Source: JADJYF01 sp965278995 (GTDB taxonomy: Bacteria; Pseudomonadota; Gammaproteobacteria; Ga0077536). Taken from it: a stretch of 64,000 nucleotides of DNA. The position numbers and the translations under genes are program-made. The stretch is from positions 3,162,001-3,226,000 of the forward strand of contig OZ257136.1 in the NCBI GenBank assembly GCA_965278995.1, given 5' to 3'. How positions within the stretch are numbered: position 1 is the stretch's first letter; every line of letters begins with the position of its first letter. Below the pieces are notes generated by a model. It was given only the letters and a program-made list of their open reading frames with translations. It had not been told where the DNA came from and did no database searches. Shown here piece after piece: positions 59,238 to 64,000 of this stretch.

Positions 59238-62200
59238 TCAATTCACACCTGGCCGCCGCCGACCGTCGTCCGCTTCAACCGCAGGCGGCGCCGCCCACGC
59301 TGGCACCGGCGTGAACCGCGCCTGATCGACTTCGTCGCTGACCTGCCAGACTTTGAAGGTATGCTTGTCCAGATACAACTCGCGCATTTCGGACAGCGTG
59401 AACGGGCGCGAGCCGAGCCGGCCGAATACCGCTATCTGGTGACCGGATTCGTCGACTGCCCGATCGCGTTCCAGGCCTCGCGACAACGCGAGCGCTGGCG
59501 TTCGTGTGGGATAGGTTGCGATCAGCGCGGGGCGCGGTGGCGGCGAAAAGCCGTAGAACTTCGGTTGTGTATCGGGCGCGGTCAACTGCAACACGGCCAG
59601 GCCGTCCGCGCCATTTGCAAGATAGGCGAAAGCGCTCGCGTTGGTTGAAGCGATGACAACATCGCGTACATCGCGCAAGCGGCCCTCGCCGTCGTAGTGC
59701 TGGATCATGCGCGGTTGTTCAGCGCGGGTGATATCGATGATAGCGAGCCCCTCGGACCCGTTTGCTACAAAAGCATAAGTGCGCGCAACGAACACGCGCT
59801 GCGCGGCAGCCAGAGCGATACTGGCACCGGGCACCGGCCGCGCCTGCTCAGGCACGGTGATATCAACGACGTGAAGCCCACGGCTGTCGGTGACGAACAG
59901 ATAACGAAATTGCACGGCGCTGGCGACAGGCCCGCCAAACGCGAGCCGGCCGACAATCTGAGGCGCTAGTGGCTGCGCCAGCGAGACTACGACCATCTCG
60001 TCGTCGGTCGCAATATAGGCATAGTGACCGCCAAGACTGATGTGATGCGCGCCGGTCAACGCCTGCTCTGGATTGAACGTGAGTGCGCGCTCGAGTTTGT
60101 TGTTGCGCGGGTTCCCGTCGGCAAGCGTATTGATATCGACCAGGATCAATCCTTCGATTCGATCGGCAATCAATGCGTAGTCGTACAGCGGATGAAAGTC
60201 CTGTTCGAGGTTGGTGACCGTCATCAACTGCGTCATCGCTGCCGCGTCCATGCCGAAACCCGCTTCCTTACGACGGTTCGGGTGTATGGGTTGCGTTGTC
60301 GGCAGGATCAAGCAGGCAGCGTCGGCCGATTCGATACGTGTGTCCTGCCCCAGTGGCGAAAAAGGCGAAGCACTGATGCGCTGCGAATAGGATTTATTGG
60401 CGACTGCCTGCACGTCATAGACGCGTGTCCCGCGAGAGCCTTCGGCGGCATAGAGATATTCGCCGCGCAATTGCAGGCAGCTGACCTGCGTGCGCGTTCC
60501 ACGATGCTGCGCCGTTTCAAGTACCCGCCCGCGCGCCTCGTGCCGCTGCCACCAATCGGGGTAGGCGTAACGGTGCAGGTAGCTGCCAATCACAGCCTGC
60601 GGTTCTTTCCATTCGGTGACCTGCACAGCATCTATCCCGCCCTCGCTACCGACCCACGCATTCAAGCCGATGAAATCCGTGTAATGGGTACCGAGCAGCA
60701 GCAACTGCGCCATGATGGCGTTGTTGTCGTTGTCTTTCGATACATGACAATCGCTGCAGGTCTTGGTTTCGGTCTTGCGCTCGGTATGGGGGAAGTGAGG
60801 TGCAAATGCCTGTGCGCTGAAACCGCTCGCTGAGATCGGTGGCTGCTGCACGTAGAGCTTGTCGCGGTTCGCATTGGTCGACGACAACACGAGTGCAGAC
60901 GACGAACGTACCGGCGCTATGCGTCCGCCTTTCGCCGGCCCATGTCGGCCGAGCTGGTAAATGTCGTCGCGCAGAATTTGTGGATTGTAAGTTGCGTAAC
61001 CGCGCGACTCCTTGTCGTTGTAATGATGCGAAGTGGTTTTCCAGTTCGCTTCGCTGGGCAGGTGACAGCCGCCGCAACTCGTCATCCAGGAGCTGTGGCA
61101 GGCGAAACAGGTCATCTCCTCATCGCGGTGCGCGTAATTCGCGCTGGCGATACCGGGCCCCCAGCGCATGCTCGAATCGCGGCTGACCGTCTTGGCCCGC
61201 GCGGCCCGCGCGTTGTAATCGGCGTGTGCAGGATTGACGCTATCCTTGACCAGCGTCACACGCCACTCGCGATCCGGCCACAGTGCTGAACGTTGATAAA
61301 GCGCGTCACCGCGCCATTCAAAACGGGCGCGGCCGTCGGCGGTGCGCGTGGCGCCCATATCGGTGCCGCCAGGCGGCGCTGCAGGGCCGCTCGTTTTCAG
61401 ACTCGGGTAGGCGCTGGTCGTGCCGTGACAATCCTGGCATTCGATCTCGACCGCCTGCGCGACTTCGCCGACGAGGTGACCGGTACCGTGAGCATCCTGC
61501 GCGAAATGGCAATCCACGCAATGCATGCCCGCATCGAGATGGGAGGACGACAGATGCACGGCCTTGGCGAACTTGCGCGGATCGTCGTCTGCGATAGCGG
61601 CACCTTCCCCATCGAGCAGCGTGCCGTCCCGTGCGCGTTTGAACACGGCGCGGAAATTCCAGCCGTGACCGTGATAGTCGGCGAACTGCGTCGCGCTGCG
61701 CACCTCATTATGTTCGCTGACTTCGGCCAGGAACGCCGGGTCGGACCACAGCCCGCGCGGTGCCGCACCTTCCGGATTCCGATCGAGGATGGCACGGACG
61801 CGCTCCGGCTCGAGAATCTGCAGATCCGCCACTTTCTGACCGGGCTTGAGATCGTGGCGACTTTCATAGACCTGTTGTTCCGGCCACATGCCGGGCGCAT
61901 CCGACTCGTAATCCCACATCGTGTAACCGAGAAAACTGTTAACGAACATATTCGGCTGATGCATGTGACACACCATGCATTGACTGGTCGGTATGGCGTT
62001 CGTGAATCGATGCCATAGCGGATGCCCCGTTTCGCCAGCAGCGATTGTCGGGTCGACAGTCTGCGTGCGACCGAGATGACCCCACTGCGCGTATGGACCG
62101 GCATGCCGCGGATCGCGATCGTTGGCGTAGACGACGTGGCAGGCGGCACAGCCAGAGTGGCGATAATCACCGGGATTATCGTTGGTGCCGAGAAACCAGG

Positions 62201-63155
62201 TGGTCGGGTCGTTCAACCGCGTCTTGTGTATGTTCAAGACCGGTGTCGCGACCCGCAGGCCGGTACCCGGTCCGCGATTCGATTGGTGGATATCGGGCCG
62301 GCCTGGTTCGTCGAGTGCCTGCAGACCGCCACCGCTGTTCGGCAGCGCAATCGATGGAAACAAATGTCCCTTGTTGATACCGCCCGGTTCGAAAGCACGG
62401 AAATTATCCGCCGGCGGGACACTCTCCCAGGTCGGCAACGGGAACAACTGCTTGAGCATGCCTTTGCCGATAGGCGCCGTTTCCTGTGATGTCGGAGCGG
62501 ACAATCCGGCTGGCAGGCCCGCCTCGGTATAAGCCTCGCCCAACACGTAGCGTTTGAACGGCAACAGGCCGTTATTGTACGAACCGCCTCCCCACAGCAT
62601 CGCAGTCGTTGCCATCAGGCTGCGCGTCGCGGTTTCGATCTGCGCCTGATGGCAGGCGCCGCACGCTTCGCGGGCGACGCGATAATCGCTCGGATTGACG
62701 AAGCGGATGAATGCCGGATTTTCGCGATTCAGAGCGGCGTAACTGCGCTCAGGATTGGCGCTGTTTGACGGATAATTCCACAGCTTCTTCAGGCTTGGCT
62801 CGACGTGCGCACGCAGTTTGGCCGCAAGTTGTTCGTCGGCAGTTGCAGCGCTCTCGATGAACACCTCGGCATTGCCGCCATGACAGTCGGTGCAACCCAG
62901 ATGCACGGCCGGATTCTGGTGCATGCTGCGGCTGTCGGTCGTCGTGTGGCAACTCATGCATCCGGCGCTTTTGACCTCCATCGCCGCTTCGCTCTGCCGT
63001 AACGGCGCAACTTCCGCCCGCACAGGTACGCTTGCGCCGAGCAATATTCCGAGGAGCATCGCCAGCTGCGCTGCGTGAGCGACGCGAGTCAGCACCCATC
63101 GATGCCGTCGATGCACGCCTCGGACGCGCCCTGTATCAGTAGCGGAGCGTGACAT
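59238..63155 (-). CDS. Decaheme c-type cytochrome with C-terminal LVIVD propeller
   Basis: A 1305-aa exported protein: basic N-terminus and signal peptide (LAMLLGILLGASVPVRAEV), then ten CxxCH haem sites in about the first 800 residues (CMSCH, CTDCH, CGACH, CAACH, CMVCH, CVDCH, CQDCH, CFACH, CGGCH, CSDCH). The C-terminal 450 residues contain LVIVD-type propeller repeats (YAYIATDDEMVVVSL, YLFVTDSRGLHVVDI, YAFVANGSEGLAIIDI). The start overlaps the barrel gene by 20 bp. An electron-transfer role at the periplasm or outer membrane is likely. The fused propeller may bind a partner or substrate. Confidence 0.9.
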   Translation of the reverse strand: MSRSATDTGRVRGVHRRHRWVLTRVAHAAQLAMLLGILLGASVPVRAEVAPLRQSEAAMEVKSAGCMSCHTTTDSRSMHQNPAVHLGCTDCHGGNAEVFIESAATADEQLAAKLRAHVEPSLKKLWNYPSNSANPERSYAALNRENPAFIRFVNPSDYRVAREACGACHQAQIETATRSLMATTAMLWGGGSYNNGLLPFKRYVLGEAYTEAGLPAGLSAPTSQETAPIGKGMLKQLFPLPTWESVPPADNFRAFEPGGINKGHLFPSIALPNSGGGLQALDEPGRPDIHQSNRGPGTGLRVATPVLNIHKTRLNDPTTWFLGTNDNPGDYRHSGCAACHVVYANDRDPRHAGPYAQWGHLGRTQTVDPTIAAGETGHPLWHRFTNAIPTSQCMVCHMHQPNMFVNSFLGYTMWDYESDAPGMWPEQQVYESRHDLKPGQKVADLQILEPERVRAILDRNPEGAAPRGLWSDPAFLAEVSEHNEVRSATQFADYHGHGWNFRAVFKRARDGTLLDGEGAAIADDDPRKFAKAVHLSSSHLDAGMHCVDCHFAQDAHGTGHLVGEVAQAVEIECQDCHGTTSAYPSLKTSGPAAPPGGTDMGATRTADGRARFEWRGDALYQRSALWPDREWRVTLVKDSVNPAHADYNARAARAKTVSRDSSMRWGPGIASANYAHRDEEMTCFACHSSWMTSCGGCHLPSEANWKTTSHHYNDKESRGYATYNPQILRDDIYQLGRHGPAKGGRIAPVRSSSALVLSSTNANRDKLYVQQPPISASGFSAQAFAPHFPHTERKTETKTCSDCHVSKDNDNNAIMAQLLLLGTHYTDFIGLNAWVGSEGGIDAVQVTEWKEPQAVIGSYLHRYAYPDWWQRHEARGRVLETAQHRGTRTQVSCLQLRGEYLYAAEGSRGTRVYDVQAVANKSYSQRISASPFSPLGQDTRIESADAACLILPTTQPIHPNRRKEAGFGMDAAAMTQLMTVTNLEQDFHPLYDYALIADRIEGLILVDINTLADGNPRNNKLERALTFNPEQALTGAHHISLGGHYAYIATDDEMVVVSLAQPLAPQIVGRLAFGGPVASAVQFRYLFVTDSRGLHVVDITVPEQARPVPGASIALAAAQRVFVARTYAFVANGSEGLAIIDITRAEQPRMIQHYDGEGRLRDVRDVVIASTNASAFAYLANGADGLAVLQLTAPDTQPKFYGFSPPPRPALIATYPTRTPALALSRGLERDRAVDESGHQIAVFGRLGSRPFTLSEMRELYLDKHTFKVWQVSDEVDQARFTPVPAWAAPPAVEADDGRRRPGVN

Positions 63156-64000
63156 TCAACTGCACGGCATACAGCCAGTTATCGCCGCTCAGCGCACGCA
63201 ACCCTGCTGCGGGCACGAGTACGCCGCCGGACAGTCGCAGGATTGCGTTCTGCGCCAGCCACGGCCGATAGATCAGCGCACCGGAGAGATCCCAACCCAA
63301 ACTGCGCGAAACTTCGTCCAGTCCGCTGAGACGCTCGAGCGCTGCCGTATCATCAAATGCAAGGCGATTGACATTGAGGATCACGCGCAGCTCCGGCAGA
63401 ACATCGAGATCGGCGCCTATGCCAGCCAGCAGCAGACCGGGCTGATCGAAATTCGCCCGGCCATGCGGGCCGGGCGCCTGCATTGATGGCAGGAGTGCAT
63501 TGCGCCGGCTGAGCGCCAATCGAGGTCCGGCAAGGACGGGAACGGACTCACGGATCCACACGCTGGTGTCTGCCCCGGCAAACAGGGGATTCTCGAACAC
63601 GGCAGCATAGCCTCCGTGTTCATCGTCGCCGGCGACATCATCTCCGCTGGCATAAAGCAGCGACACGCGCAGTCGCGTCCAGTCGATATCGCGGGAAAGC
63701 TCCGCGGCACCGAACCAACCGTCGATATCCTCTTCCGCTCCCCTCGCCCCGTCCATTTCCCCCAGCACCTTGTAAACCATCGAGGTGATGTTCAGCCACT
63801 CGATATGTCCGTCGACACCGAGACCGAGCCAGCTCGCACATAGGTCACCGGCGTTGCCTGGCGATGCTGCTACCGGGCGCACCTTAAATCCGTTGTCGTC
63901 GATAAACGTGCCTGTCTCACGATCGCGATGATGCAATATCGACACCGCGCTGATGAGCCCCTCTCGTGGCCAATCCTGCCGATAGAGATTCGCCGCAAAC
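63136..64000 (-). CDS. Outer-membrane barrel protein, partner of the decaheme cytochrome (partial)
   Basis: The frame is open to the right edge (NLYRQDWPREGLISAV before the GTG at 63945), so the gene begins outside the window. The visible 288 residues have alternating strands (HIEWLNITSMVYKVLG, WTRLRVSLLYASGDD) and end VQLNVTLRY, a typical barrel terminus. It overlaps the cytochrome start by 20 bp, so the two are made together. A pore for the cytochrome, or a porin-type partner, is a reasonable guess. Confidence 0.78.
   Translation of the reverse strand, partial: FAANLYRQDWPREGLISAVSILHHRDRETGTFIDDNGFKVRPVAASPGNAGDLCASWLGLGVDGHIEWLNITSMVYKVLGEMDGARGAEEDIDGWFGAAELSRDIDWTRLRVSLLYASGDDVAGDDEHGGYAAVFENPLFAGADTSVWIRESVPVLAGPRLALSRRNALLPSMQAPGPHGRANFDQPGLLLAGIGADLDVLPELRVILNVNRLAFDDTAALERLSGLDEVSRSLGWDLSGALIYRPWLAQNAILRLSGGVLVPAAGLRALSGDNWLYAVQLNVTLRY

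Overview
The window looks like part of a moderately GC-rich gammaproteobacterial chromosome. The right half mixes xenobiotic or aromatic-type catabolic genes, c-di-GMP enzymes, a luciferase-like oxidoreductase, a limonene-epoxide-hydrolase-like enzyme and multiheme cytochromes, a mix I associate with Steroidobacter/Nevskia-type lineages. The lineage is inference only; no rRNA or other marker gene is present. Left third (1-14.05 kb): a defence region that is probably the end of an integrated element. It holds the 3' part of hen1 and a complete pnkp (bacterial RNA repair), a HigBA-type toxin-antitoxin pair, and a four-gene cluster that I read as an NTP-dependent conflict system. That cluster has a 1293-aa Mrr-like nuclease/TPR/GreA-B-C/PIN protein, a GHKL (Hsp90/MORC-like) ATPase, a winged-helix partner, and a divergent 746-aa protein with RNA polymerase alpha-CTD-like and sigma region-4-like domains. 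This is the best candidate for an incompletely described system. Middle (14.05-32.2 kb): an AlpA/tyrosine-integrase genomic island bounded by copies of a tRNA 3' end. From the left it carries int, alpA, a CHC2-type zinc-finger primase fragment, a DUF3987 gene cut by a complete IS21-family element (5-bp target duplication, frame restorable), a Gabija-like pair (GajA OLD nuclease, GajB UvrD helicase), and three glycan genes: a GT25/sulfotransferase-like/GH16 fusion, a GT32-like glycosyltransferase and a NodU-type carbamoyltransferase. A hairpin-rich non-coding stretch, a second alpA, and a right end with the same paired arm sites as the left end follow. Between 32.2 and 33.44 kb lies a short unit with a FitAB/VapBC toxin-antitoxin pair, ending in a second exact copy of the 66-bp attachment repeat. 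The layout suggests serial insertion of at least three elements at one tRNA gene that lies outside the window. Right half (33.44-64 kb): resident chromosome with SDR, HxlR-regulator and NTF2-like genes. It also has a histone-deacetylase-like gene that has lost about 61 residues including two zinc ligands, an SphA-like outer-membrane protein, a YtcJ-like amidohydrolase, several NTF2/SnoaL folds, a UlaG-like metallohydrolase and a GlxA-type regulator. Further right are a cupredoxin-like/beta-barrel/GGDEF-EAL operon, a bicupin, enoyl-CoA hydratase with a limonene-epoxide-hydrolase-like partner, exonuclease III, a 161-bp MITE-like palindromic element, a class III nucleotide cyclase, an AhpD-like protein and a NeuD-like acetyltransferase. 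The window ends with an MHYT-GGDEF-EAL protein, an LLM-family oxidoreductase, a lipoprotein, Ogt, and an overlapping pair made of a decaheme cytochrome fused to an LVIVD propeller and an outer-membrane barrel that runs off the right edge.
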